Origin: Furcasterigmium furcatum
Lineage: Eukaryota; Ascomycota; Sordariomycetes; Glomerellales; Plectosphaerellaceae
Assembly (NCBI GenBank): GCA_001599815.1
Contig: BCIA01000004.1
Coordinates: 1,950,047-2,014,046, forward strand
Direction of reading: 5' to 3'
DNA: 64,000 bases
Shown here: piece by piece, positions 10,401 to 21,424 of the stretch
Position numbering within the stretch: the stretch's first letter is position 1
Layout: each line of letters starts with the position of its first letter
Program-made: the position numbers and the translations under genes
Notes under the pieces: generated by a model
What the model saw: the letters and a program-made list of their open reading frames with translations, nothing else
Databases searched by the model: none
Told to the model about the DNA's origin: nothing

Positions 10401-11230
10401 NNNNNNNNNNNNNNNNNNNNNNNNNNNNNNNNNNNNNNNNNNNNNNNNNNNNNNNNNNNNNNNNNNNNNNNNNNNNNNNNNNNNNNNNNNNNNNNNNNNN
10501 NNNNNNNNNNNNNNNNNNNNNNNNNNNNNNNNNNNNNNNNNNNNNNNNNNNNNNNNNNNNNNNNNNNNNNNNNNNNNNNNNNNNNNNNNNNNNNNNNNNN
10601 NNNNNNNNNNNNNNNNNNNNNNNNNNNNNNNNNNNNNNNNNNNNNNNNNNNNNNNNNNNNNNNNNNNNNNNNNNNNNNNNNNNNNNNNNNNNNNNNNNNN
10701 NNNNNNNNNNNNNNNNNNNNNNNNNNNNNNNNNNNNNNNNNNNNNNNNNNNNNNNNNNNNNNNNNNNNNNNNNNNNNNNNNNNNNNNNNNNNNNNNNNNN
10801 NNNNNNNNNNNNNNNNNNNNNNNNNNNNNNNNNNNNNNNNNNNNNNNNNNNNNNNNNNNNNNNNNNNNNNNNNNNNNNNNNNNNNNNNNNNNNNNNNNNN
10901 NNNNNNNNNNNNNNNNNNNNNNNNNNNNNNNNNNNNNNNNNNNNNNNNNNNNNNNNNNNNAACCAGGGCCGGTGGGAGGAGGCCGAGAAGCTGGAGGTGG
11001 AGGTGATGGAGACTCGCCAGACGAAGCTCGGGGCCGACCATCCCTCCACTCTGACGAGCATGGGCAATCTAGCATTCACCTGGCACCGTCAAGGCCGAAC
11101 GAAGGATGCGCTTGTCTTGATGCAAGATTGCGTTCATCTCCAAGAGACGAAGCTTGGTTCCAGTCATCCAGACACCAAGTCATCGGTGGAAACGCTGAAC
11201 TGGTGGANAATTTCATCCCTATCGGATTGA
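7449..11230 (+). CDS. PNP / NB-ARC / TPR NLR, copy 2 (with assembly gap)
   Basis: Second NLR, on the opposite strand from copy 1. Proposed exons are 7449-8436, 8488-8523, 8573-8699 and 8744-11230. The N-terminal phosphorylase-like domain is followed by an NB-ARC domain: P-loop GTGKTQ split by intron 8700-8743, WWLMVIDNADD, VLTTTRNKQ, LPLALVQAA, and DMHRLVQ in the MHD position. The C-terminus is TPR repeats of 42 residues (LTSMANLASTYRNQGRWEEA type), interrupted by Ns from 10030 to 10960. The last repeats end in HPDTKSSVETLNWW. Single Ns at 9791, 11208 and 11232 also fall in or near the gene. Such proteins oligomerise on ligand sensing by the repeat domain; the target is unknown. The C-terminal end is slightly uncertain because of the Ns. 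Confidence 0.88.
9984..11006 (+). repeat. Near-identical TPR repeats flanking a 931-base gap
   Basis: The 46 bases before the gap (9984-10029) are identical to the 46 bases after it (10961-11006). They encode the NQGRWEEAEKLEVEV part of a TPR unit. The unit is 42 codons (126 bp). The offset between the two copies, 977, is not a multiple of 126, so the N length is an estimate. High identity between units is what broke the assembly. Confidence 0.85.
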
Positions 11231-12148
11231 TNTAGAACGCTGTTGGATTTCTTACTTAGCAAGCGCGTACATAGTGACCACATACATCCTGCTCCGTCTT
11301 TGACCCAATGTCCTCTCGGTCAGGGTCGGTGAATAGGCCCCACTCCTTGGGTAGGGCTGGGTTGGGTCCTTTCTGTCAGGATCCAATTTTGGCTTTTGAC
11401 ACTCGTCCGTACCGTGCTCCGCTCTGATGTACCTCGCCATCACCCACGTACCGGGCCCACTTCCCGCGTTGTATGGCCCGTGCTCAAAGGGAATAAGACA
11501 CATGTTTCGCACACGCTGGTTTCGGAAACATCTGTACTCGAGCTGCGAATTAGGGATGGCAATGCTGGGACAGAGGATGCTGAAAAATCATGGAGGGGTC
11601 AACTAAACTAGGCAAATGATTGGTTGGTTGAAAGCCTCACTTTGCACGAGGGGCGTGATTGGCTTTGACACCAGACTCGCTGGTGCGGGGTTGAAATCAG
11701 AACTGGCTGCCGTTAGAAACGGTCAGGATGATCGGTGACGGCTTTTCAATTATCCGAAATACCGTTTCATCGCCGCATCTTTGTGAATGGCATCTACCTC
11801 CCCAAGAACAACGATAGGTGACCCAAAAACTAAGATTTATGAGGGCTGGATTAGTAGTTGGGTCGGTGACGACCAGCGAATACCCGGTGTTGTATGTTTA
11901 CTTTTTTATCTTTGTTAAGATATCACTGCCTGTAGAGTACCAGTTATGCTTAATAACAGAAGGCAATTAATCTTTTTGGCCGGGGTGTACCTACCCCTGG
12001 TGGCGTTCACATTAAGTTTCAGGCGCTGTTTTGTGACCCTCGAGCTTGTTCCGACGTCTATAGCCATGCGGCATAGCAAATCACCTGGCGGCTATAAGTT
12101 ACAGCCAAGGCCCATGCAAAGAGATCAGGAGCTGATAGATTTATTGGC
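11231..12148. other. Intergenic, holds a 5S rRNA-derived fragment
   Basis: No coding signal. Between the convergent ends of NLR copy 2 and the HeLo gene. The only recognisable element is the 5S-derived fragment at 11840-11897. Confidence 0.5.
11840..11897 (+). pseudogene. 5S rRNA 3'-half fragment
   Basis: From GAGGGCTGGATTAG through CCGGTGTTGTATGTTT it is identical to the 3' half of the intact 5S gene at 33566. Upstream, only vague similarity remains (ACGATA, CAAAAACT), so the 5' half is deleted or degraded. The internal C-box region is kept but the A-box region is not. Confidence 0.85.
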
Positions 12149-14164
12149 TTACGGCAATATGGTAATTGGACGTCCTAAATATGAGCCCTCAATTTTGGTC
12201 ACCACCTTCTCCTCAAACGTCTCCAGGAAATGTTTCGTCTGTAATAGATACTCGTCTCCCGAATTTGTACTCACGGCTGTAGGAACATCGTCCACAGGAA
12301 TCTCTCCAAGGCAGTAGGCAACAACGTTGGCATACGTCCTCCCCATCCTTCCTTCAAGCTCTGGGACATATCGTGTGCGCAGCTCCGATGCAAAGGCCGC
12401 AGTAGTTTTTGATTTGACGTCTCGAGAGATGCGTTGAATGGGGCACCAGAAGCCAATCTCCAGGAGGAGAACTCCCAAGCTGTAAACATCGAACTCTCTC
12501 CGGTAGCTCGCTGTTAGCAAGTTGCCTGATGATGTCGCCGCTGAGCTCCCATGCGTTTTTGCGGCAGCCTCTAGTAAGGCAGACTGGTCGGGATGCCTGT
12601 AAAGAAGCCTGTCGTCGGAGCAGGTAGTGCTGCTCGATCCGGTGGGCGTCTTCTCGCTAAGTTCAAACTCAGCATCCCGGCGCGAGCGGGCGAAGCCACA
12701 GACGAATAACTGGCAAGCCCCGCTATCATCATCGGCCCTTGCAGTGCTGTTCTTGTTGAAGAGCAGCAAGGTCTCACTCGAGAGGTTCTTGTGCAGCCAG
12801 TTTACTGACAGTAGTCGATAGACGGCCAGGATGAGGCTATGCGCAAGATCGAACCGTTCCTTGAGCTCGCAGCGTACGCGGTTTTCGTGGTCCCGTCTTA
12901 GGCGTTCTCGGAGCGACTCCGGCCGCGACGAACTGTCGCAGCCCCGTGGATAAGTGTACAGACTTCCGTATCGCGAGTTTGACTTGTCGTGGACGTAGCC
13001 CAGACAGGAGAGGAGGCCAGTATCGCAGACAGAGGAGAGCTGGTAGAGCTGCAGTGACAAACTGTGCACCCGGGCATCGATGTAGGAGCGCTCATGAGAC
13101 GAGGCCCTCGTCGGATAGTACCTCCACTCCACAATTGCCGGTGTCTGCTGGTAAGACACAAACTCGCGGTCTGCACGACCCAAAGACTGGAAGTTGGCGA
13201 AAGTCATGTCCGCCAAGCGGAGATGAAACGGCTTTGGGGACAGGGAGTTTGACAGGCTAGGGGTTCTTGAGCCTATCTCGCGCTCACGGCCTATTTGAGT
13301 GTCCTTCGCTGTCTCGACGCGGGGCTCGTCATGCCTCTCAAGAAGAGATATTAGAGCTCTGTAATACCTCGCCTGCCGCAGCCCCGTGGGATCCTCGACG
13401 GGGTCATTGTCACCCGTCTCCAGAGTCGCCAGTCGACTTGTCAGACTCGGTGACATTGTCAGCTCTCGCTCAACTCGCCTCTCAAAGCTGCGGAATCGTG
13501 ATGACGGAAGCATGTCGGCCAGCTCCGTGTTGTATCGGCGGAGCGTCTCAAGAAGGTGTTTGAGCTCCTTCACGTCCCCCAACACCCACCGCACCTTGTG
13601 CCGAAAGGCCAATTTGCGTATCTCCGCTGCTGGCATCGGCGATGGGGTCTGCGGCGAGGGAAGTTGAGGCGGTGGCGAGCTCAGCGACTTTGATGACTCG
13701 GCAGCCGTGCCCGGGTCGAGGAAGTCGGCCATTCTCTCGGTCCAGCTTCTGCCGCCGACGGGCGGCAGTCGAGTGACCGGCTTGGTGGCGCAGTACCGCT
13801 GGATGATCTGGCCCGTCGCTTGCAGCCGGCTGTTCATGTTGGTGATGGTGCGCTCGATGTGGGCGAGGAAGAAGGGCAGGCGGAACTCTCTGGGCAGCAT
13901 TGCCAAGATCTGATGGTCAGAGATTGTCTGCACTTCCCCGACATCGTTGCACGCGCGGGCGACGATGACGTTGGCAAATCCGGTCTCGAGAATCCAGCAG
14001 GAGAAGCGGATGCGCTGCCACTGCAGGTGTACGAGTAAGTCTTCCAGATCACGCTCGGCGCTTCGTGCTGTGGAAATCATGTCCAACAGGTCGACGCATG
14101 TCTTCACGGCGCCGATGACGCCGACGATGCTGGCAGCCGCTCCGAGCGCCTCAAGTCCAGACAT
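12149..14164 (-). CDS. HeLo-domain pseudokinase
   Basis: About 671 aa from the Met at 14164 (the frame is open to 14212). The N-terminal ~210 residues match the HeLo (prion-inhibition/propagation) helical fold: LGAAASIVGVIGAVKTCVDL, then DLEDLLVHLQWQRIRFSCW. HET-S uses this domain as a membrane-damaging cell-death module. The C-terminal half is kinase-like, ending with EFDVYSLGVLLLEIGFW. The catalytic loop reads LHKNLSSETLLLF, without the HRD aspartate, and the DFG position reads CGF, so I call it a pseudokinase. A Pro/Ser-rich linker lies near residue 180. It shares a promoter region with the kinase-ankyrin gene at 14552. Likely role: execution or control of regulated cell death, triggered by a partner. 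Domain call strong, role inferred from family. Confidence 0.85.
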   Translation of the reverse strand: MSGLEALGAAASIVGVIGAVKTCVDLLDMISTARSAERDLEDLLVHLQWQRIRFSCWILETGFANVIVARACNDVGEVQTISDHQILAMLPREFRLPFFLAHIERTITNMNSRLQATGQIIQRYCATKPVTRLPPVGGRSWTERMADFLDPGTAAESSKSLSSPPPQLPSPQTPSPMPAAEIRKLAFRHKVRWVLGDVKELKHLLETLRRYNTELADMLPSSRFRSFERRVERELTMSPSLTSRLATLETGDNDPVEDPTGLRQARYYRALISLLERHDEPRVETAKDTQIGREREIGSRTPSLSNSLSPKPFHLRLADMTFANFQSLGRADREFVSYQQTPAIVEWRYYPTRASSHERSYIDARVHSLSLQLYQLSSVCDTGLLSCLGYVHDKSNSRYGSLYTYPRGCDSSSRPESLRERLRRDHENRVRCELKERFDLAHSLILAVYRLLSVNWLHKNLSSETLLLFNKNSTARADDDSGACQLFVCGFARSRRDAEFELSEKTPTGSSSTTCSDDRLLYRHPDQSALLEAAAKTHGSSAATSSGNLLTASYRREFDVYSLGVLLLEIGFWCPIQRISRDVKSKTTAAFASELRTRYVPELEGRMGRTYANVVAYCLGEIPVDDVPTAVSTNSGDEYLLQTKHFLETFEEKVVTKIEGSYLGRPITILP

Positions 14165-14551
14165 GATGTTGTTCTTATCGCTCTCGTCCAAGAGGCAAAG
14201 AGGAGGGGGCAAAGCTGGCCGTGGAGTTTTTGTACGTTACGCCGTGGGGGCCACATAGATTGAGGATGCCGTCAAAGCCACCCAACAGCTGTGGCATGGA
14301 TGGGCGTATCGCTGGTAGCCGCCCGGGATGGTCAAACGCACAGCGTTTGGGCCGCGGCCAACACGGCCGCGGCCAACGCCGCCCTTGGCCCCTGCCGGCG
14401 CCTCGCCCGCAACTCGGGGATAGAATGTCGCAGCCGTGAGATTGATCTATTCGATTAAGTAGAATCGACCTTCCCCAGGTTCTCATCCGGACGCCCTTCT
14501 TTGTACTCATCAACCTGATTTTCGTTGCGCTTTCGTCCTGCTTATTTCGCC
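14165..14551. promoter_or_regulatory. Shared bidirectional promoter with duplicated palindrome
   Basis: 387 bases serve both the HeLo pseudokinase (minus) and the kinase-ankyrin gene (plus). At 14350-14362 and 14365-14377 there is a direct repeat of GGCCGCGGCCAAC; each core GGCCGCGGCC is a perfect palindrome containing CCGCGG, a form of target often bound by zinc-cluster regulators. No such regulator is shown to act here. Confidence 0.5.
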
Positions 14552-17500
14552 ATGTCGGACAGCTCCACAGGTGCTCCCATCTCAACCGCTGGACGAATAG
14601 CGACGGGCCAAGAAGCGACAGGGCCGGCTCGGTCAACGGTCTACGGCATCCTTGATGCCTCCATCTCGTTCGGACGACGGAAAACGGCTCGGCTGCCCCA
14701 CGGCTCCGCCACCGCCGCGGAGTATGAGTCAGAGCAGTACGACTTCCTCGCCCTGATGACAGCGGTAGCCGATCTGTACTCCCAGGATGGAGTCCTGGAA
14801 ATGCAGGTCCGGGACGGCGACAATGTCGGCAAGCACATCGGGAGCGGTGCCGTATCAGGCGTGTCGAGCGTGTTCGCCGCTGTCACCCGGCCCAGTACCG
14901 TTGTCTCCCACCAGGTGAAACAGCGCAAGCATGTCGTCGTGCTCAAGAAGTCAGCCACCAGGCTCTTCGCGCCCACAGGTGGGCGTGGCGATGCTGACGC
15001 CAACCGTGCCTTCATCATGGAGATCCGGCTCCTGAGCCACAAGCCCCTCCGAGAGCATCCGAACATCATCAAACTTCTCGGCCTCCACTGGGACCTTGAA
15101 TCCGTCAGTCCGAACCCGATCAAATCCCAGACAAGGAACCTGGAGTCGGACCACCCACACTAACATCTGAGCAAGGGTTATCCACAGCCAATTCTCCTCC
15201 TCGAGAGAGCCAACTCGGACCTCGCAAATTTCCAATCAAGGCAAGGACTTCAGCCTCATTCATTCATGCAACACTCACACTGACTCGGAGACCGTTTTCC
15301 TAGGTACCGGCTTTTGCCGTTCGTGACTAAAAAGAGCGTCGCACTCGACATAGCCTGTGGTCTCTCTGCGCTGCATCAATGCGGCATCGTCCACGGCGAC
15401 GTGAAGCCGCAAAATGTGCTCATCTTCAACAAGCCCACTTTGCACGCCAAGATCGCCGACTTCAGCCACTCGCTTCTCGACACAGGTGACACCCGCCGTC
15501 TCTTCGGCGGCACGTGGATCTATGCCGCCCCGGAGTGGGAGAAGCCGGCGCCCACTGCCCAACTACTCAGGGCCGATATCTATTCATATGGGCTCGTTTT
15601 TGCCGGGCTCATCCTAGGTTCAAACCTAGAGCAGTGTATCCGGCACTGTCCACCGTTCGATACTAGCATGCCTGTCCGGCAGGCCGTTGAGAAATTGAAG
15701 AACGAGGATCAGATGTGTGGATACCTTATCCGACAGTTGCACCTTGCTGATCAGGAAGATGTCGACTCTGACCTTGCTGAGTTCTCGATCATCCGCAAAA
15801 TCTGGGAGGCTACGACCAAGCTGGATCCAGGAACGAGGAGCTTGGATGAAGTTGTCAAGCTACTAGGCGGTCGGTAAGTCGACTCAATTTCTAGCTACAG
15901 CTCTGCCATGGCTCATACTAATCTGCTATCTTGAGTGAGCGGCAAAGATACGATTTCCAAAGAATGGACGAATCCATGGCAGCAAATGCGGTACGGGAGT
16001 ATCACCAACCCCATGACAATAGATCAAGGGCTCACAATACTCTAGATATCCATTCCGTACCATGCACTGCACCAACTCAGTGCCGTCCTCATGGACTACG
16101 CCGTCGATGCATTACGGATTGTTGCTGCATCTCCCCGAGACTCTCGGCGGGCCGCCGCCTGGATGGAACTCGCCATGTGTCATCTCAGCGGCATCACGCG
16201 ACATTCCGGAGCCGGCTTTGGTGGTGACGACTGGACAGCATCGGCCGTCTCGGCTCTGTTGAATGCAGCCGAGCTTGGCGATGTGTGGGCTCGAGCCGTT
16301 GTGGTCCGTGTGTCAACAGCGCTTGGAGAACCTGTTCCTGAGCGCTACGACATCCGAGACTGGTTGTTTGACGCGGCATCCAGGGGCTCGTCGATTGCCT
16401 TGGAGTCGCTGGTCGAGGTCAGCCGGCATGATGACGCCGCCGAAGCTCTTCGATCTTATCGGACAACATACTGCGGCAACCCGGGCGAACTGTATCACGG
16501 CGTGGAGTCGAGGCCTGAATTTATGGACAATCCAAGCATGGTCGTGAATCGGAGAAAGGACACGGTTATTCACTGGATTGCATCTGTTGGAAATATGTCG
16601 ATGCTCCAGGCGCTCTCACAATCGGCCCTCGACAAGGCGTTGATCAATGCCCGGAACGAGCAAGGGGACACACCGCTCCTCTGCGCCACCCGAGCCGGGC
16701 ACTTTGATATGCTCCGATCGATAATCCATCTTGGCGGAGATGCCAGTATTGCCAATGGTTTACTCGAGAACCCTCTGCACTTTCTGGCCAACCTGGACGG
16801 CGAGGATATCCCCGAGGCGGCCCGACTTCTCGTCGACGCCGGCGCAGATCCTGACGCCGAGGCCGTGGGAACCTCGGGGAACACATATCTGGACTTTCGG
16901 GCACGAGGACGAAGCTGCCCGAGGCTGCGAGCCATCTTTGCCAATAATTCCCATGCCCTCAACGCGCTGGTGGGGTTAACGAGCAGCTCCGGATTCTTCA
17001 GCGCCCCATATGAGGCCATCCCGCTGGCAACTCAGCGAACCCTGTTGGCCTGGGCCTTGCGCCTGCATTACCCAGACATTCTCGGAGTGCTGGAGCGCCA
17101 TTTTTTAGGTGGCCGACTCTTCAGCAACCTCGGACAGATTTGCCTCTGGAACAATGGCCGGCGCTACTCGCTTCCTGAGCTGTGCATACTTGGCTGCGTG
17201 TCCGCGACTCCATCTTGCGTCTGGGACATACCAGAGCCCGTCTTCCGTATCATTCACCACGGCAGACATCACACCCAGAACCTAGAGGCGTCGCTCGTAT
17301 TTCTCGCCCGCCACGAGCCGACCATCTTCGCGCAGCCGGGCGAGACGGCAAGAAACGCTCTCTTCTTTGCCATACGTGAGGGAAGAGACGATGCGGTCAG
17401 GTTCTTGGCATCGCTTCGGCCATGGGCACAGCCAGGAAGCCTGTTCAACTCTCCATATAACCGTTGGGACAGGTGCAAAGAGATCCATGGCTTGCTGTAT

Positions 17501-19909
17501 CGTCGACGCCGACGACGGATGTGGCAACGCGAAATGTCCTTGGACGTGCCAATCTCGAAGAAGAAACAACTCCAACTAATGCTTGATAAGGCTCGTGCCG
17601 AGGGCGGAGCGAGAACTCCGTCTGACATTTTCCCATCGTCGCCCGAGGGTTCGCTCGTGCGACTGCCCTCGACTGAGGGTAGCTTCGACGCGACAAACGA
17701 CGACAGCTACGAGGACCCAGACGAAGATTCAGATCTGGATACAGGCTCTCACATCATCGAAGATGCTTGCCCGCATTTCCAAGGAGAGCGTCGTCACTTT
17801 CGGGGTCGTCGTCGATCATCTACAAACTACACAATGCTACCCTACCACCATGACCATCACGGCCCTCCGATGAGCAGTGGATCTACGGACGGTCTCGATT
17901 CTACAATCGGAGACCACTGCTCGTCGCGGCCTACAAATTACCGACAGATGGAGGGGGTTGTGGATGCGGTGCTGATGGCCATACTTTACGACAAGCGCAA
18001 CGTGCTCGATCTTCTTCTCGCTGGTGCAGCCAAGGCAACCATGCAGACAGGAGATCAATTTCCCTGCTTTGTCGGCTCGGTCAAGCAATATCCTCATTAC
18101 AATGACAATTCAGTGAAGGCCATGGCAGAAAAGCACAGTGTATCCAACCTGGTATCATATTTTCCAGTCCAAGTATGGGAGAGCTGCGTCATGATCGGCA
18201 ATCCTGACCGCCGAGGCTTCGAATCCTTCGATGGGATCATACGGTATCCTCTCATGTACATGACAGCTATTGCAGCGTCGATTCATCGGGACATTCAACT
18301 AGCGTATGAAGACTCCCCTTCTAACTTCTCTCGGACACATGGCTCTGAACTGACGCGCGTTAGGAGAATACTCCTTTCGGCCATGCCCGAGGCGAACTCA
18401 CAAGGTCCATGCGGATGGGTGGCCGAATCGCAGTTCGAGTCGGCGTGCCTCTCTCTGAACGACGATTACTTCGACGAGCCACCATTATATCTTGCATCAG
18501 CTCGGCGATGGGACGAGCTGGCTGTGCTTCTGATGGAACAAGGCGCGAACCCTCAGGCGCCGGCGCGCAATAGTGTGTTGAAGCGACTGGGATCGCAGGA
18601 TCGGATTGACGATGGCAGGGTTCAAAACTTACTCATGCTGGCGTTGCGGTCTGGCGTCGGGAAGATCGTCACCACGGAAGACGTCAACATGTTCATCGAG
18701 AAGTACCACCAAGAGTGGGGTCATCCGGTGTCTTGGAAGCCGCGCAAGAGACATCGCATCCTCTGCTGGGAGGGGCGCTACGAGTCCTCGCCAGCTGGCT
18801 ACATCGCGCTTTGGGAAGCCATCAGCGCTGCCAACAGGGTGCAGCACGACAAGATCTGGCCACCTTCGTCGACGAGCACCAGCTATGACGCAACCCGCAA
18901 CCCGATCCTAGCGGCGGCGCTGTACCGCGATCTCGTCGCGCTCCAACACCTACTGCTACTGGATTTTAACGATGCGTTTCACGTCAATACCTTGCACGAA
19001 ACGCGGTCCCGTTGGGATCATTGGGATCATTTTGCGCCGCAACAGCGAAATCGGGGCTGGTACAGTTTTGTGTTCTGCTACCCACGGTTCACCCTTCTCG
19101 ACGTGGTCAGCTGGACCGCCAATGTCGAGCCGTCGCGCTGCAGCAGCAGTGGCCTGCTGCTGAAGGCGCACGACGCGCGTATTGCTTCCTTCTTGATCTC
19201 GCAGGGCGCCGTCCGAGGCCCGGATTACGTCTTCGAAACGCTCCTCGTCAAGGTCCTGCTCCAGCACGTCCTGCCATTGGTCTTGCCACTGGTAGGTTAC
19301 TGCCTGTATCTCTCCGGTGTCTGGGTCGCGGTGGTGTTACGACAGGCGAATGAGATGAGGGAGGCTGCCCAGAACCAGACCGGTGCCGCCGACAAAGTCA
19401 AGCGCGCCGTCTCGGCAATGTTCACTTTGCACTGCATTGCGGCTATTGCTATCCCAGTCATCATGCTCTGTCGCTCCTGTTACACCGCCGCTGCTCGCAA
19501 GAGTGAAGCCAGGTCAAACTGTCCGGCGATAGTCTGGCCCACGATCTGGTTCGTCCTCATCGCAGGTACGCTTGCGAATCTCATCGCCCTGAGCGTGCTC
19601 GGGACAGGAAGTGAGGCAGGGAGAGTTTTCGGCACAAACCTTCTTGCCTTCTTCAGCCTGGAGGTTCTCTTGGCCTGCGTCGCCGTCCTGTTGGGCTCGT
19701 CGCGCCTGGCCATTAAGTTTAATCTCATGAGGGAGGGACATCTAGCCAGGCTGTCGTATACAGTACAGGGCATGTCGCCGATCAAATATGTCTGGGCCGC
19801 AACTCGATCAGTGCTTCGCCCCCCCAGGGTTGACACAGTCGTCATATTTCAGCCAGAACAGGGCACTCTCTTTGGCCAACGGGAATTGGATAGAATCGGG
19901 GCATGGTAA
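14552..19909 (+). CDS. Kinase-ankyrin-transmembrane protein
   Basis: Large protein of about 1690 aa. Proposed exons are 14552-15103, 15176-15240, 15304-15873, 15940-15990 and 16081-19909, which together keep the frame; an acceptor at 16045 is an alternative for the last. The kinase domain (residues ~130-390) has VVVLKKS, a hinge PQPILLLERANSDL, a complete catalytic loop HGDVKPQN, DFS in place of DFG, and AAPEW, so it may be active. Intron 15241-15303 starts with GC instead of GT. The middle has degenerate ankyrin repeats (DTPLLCATRAGHFDML; EPPLYLASARRWDELAVLL). The C-terminal ~200 residues contain about four hydrophobic membrane segments, starting near HVLPLVLPLVGYCLYLSGVW. Proposed role: membrane-anchored signalling kinase paired with the HeLo pseudokinase. 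Confidence 0.82.
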
Positions 19910-20618
19910 GGAGAGAATACACGGGAGACTAAGAGTGTAAAACTTAACAGAAAAGGGAGACGTGAGACCGGGGTTGTATGCGGTCTCCGAATATAAGGGT
20001 GCCACGAGAGTCCGGGTGAGCTTGGAAAGGGGACAGTGTACTGGGTATCTTAGAGAATACCTGATGTCGTATGTTACGTTTCATTTTGCCATTTCGCGCC
20101 TCGACTTTTTCTTTTGGTTGTCTACATACCTATGTATTGTCGTACCCACTGACGATGATTCCGGAGGAGTTGCTGCTGATTGGCGAGCGTCTCGCGTCTT
20201 GGTTGCAGATCCCAACTGGACACACCCAAAACACTCAAGTGGCCAATTACCGTCCACTGGTATCCAGCACTCTTGAGTTGAAACCATGCCGTTCTTCGAG
20301 GGTAAGCCATCGGCCGACCAAACCGTAGTCACGGGTAAGCGGGCAGCCTTTCCATTTGTAATGTCGCTGATGAAGCGGATTTGTCTTGTTTTTCCATGCT
20401 GTGTGATGCGTTGCCGCCGTTGGCTAGAGGGAAAGCAATCAGGCAGGTGGAACATCGTGTGTGCCGCTCACAAAATCCCAAAGCGCCTCGACTGGGGCCA
20501 TCTAGTATCTCGCAGTGTCCCTGGATTGAATCATGAATAGCGGCATCGAACATGGCTGGCAGCCCATTGGCGGCAAGATTCGCTCGTCAGGTAAGGTGCT
20601 CTTGGAGTTCTGCCATCT
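19910..20618. other. Intergenic, nothing recognised
   Basis: 709 bases between the convergent kinase-ankyrin and secreted-protein genes. Small ORFs occur in several frames without family features. No repeat or RNA gene was seen. Confidence 0.4.
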
Positions 20619-21424
20619 CTAATCCGACCGGCGGTCCGTCCTGTTAATCCACCACTCGACATTGTACCATGGGATGGGAAGAAAACCCCCAATACAGTTG
20701 ACACCGCCTCTGGCGCCGATGAACCATTGGCCGTTGATTTGCCGCTGGAATCTCCTACTGGACTCCCGCACGAGATCGCGGATATCCCAGGTGCCTATCT
20801 CTACCCCGTTGTTGGAATTTTTCTCTGTCCTGAATAAGGCGTTTGCGCCTCCGTTCGAGCCTGCCACGATGAGCAGCTGCCGAGTAGGGTTGTTCAGTTC
20901 GTAGGCAGTGTTGAGATCGAAATGACCTCTGCGGGCGTCACACCAGCGAACCATCTCCTGTGTGCCGCCCGTCGTGGGCGATCCAGTTGAAGTCTCGTCA
21001 TAATAGGTGTAGTAGCCGCACATGTAGGGGTCCCCGTTGAACCAAGGCGAAAGTGGCTTGGCGCGCAGCTGTCTTGGTCGCACTGCCGCATCTGTCGTCT
21101 CTGAATCTTCTTCGTGTTCCTGGAAACTGTTGTGAACCCAGATGGTCCACTCTTCCGGCTCGCCGTTCTCGTCGGCACGCTTGACGATCGTGTGCCTGAA
21201 CACTGTTGTCACAGTTAACTCCGGTCTCCTGCGTAGTGCAGCAGGGCTTGCGTACTCTCGGTGATGTTTACCCCATGCATAGCAGCCGATTCGAGGTCTC
21301 GTGGGGTGAGAGGCGCATCCCTCTTGAAGACAGTAACTTCGGCTCCATCGTCGGTTCCAAAAACTGGCAACGCCAGTACTAGAATCGCCAGCAGTGGCGA
21401 AAAGAGGGCGGAGAGGGAATGCAT
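20619..21424 (-). pseudogene. Small secreted protein, frameshifted
   Basis: The start at 21424 gives MHSLSALFSPLLAILVLALP, a clear signal peptide, followed by a short pro-region (SESTQALLHYAGD-like). The frame then ends at 21215. Coding continues in another frame from about 21236 (ELTVTTVFRHTIVKR) to 20619, ending in a Trp/Gly-rich region (GQWFIGARGGVNCIGGF, YNVEWWINRTD). One missing base after the codon for the Asp of YAGD would join them into ~265 aa. No intron explains the break. Four Cys, several aromatic residues and the signal peptide suggest an extracellular effector-like or defence protein; I do not recognise the family. Either a decayed gene or a sequence error. Confidence 0.6.
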
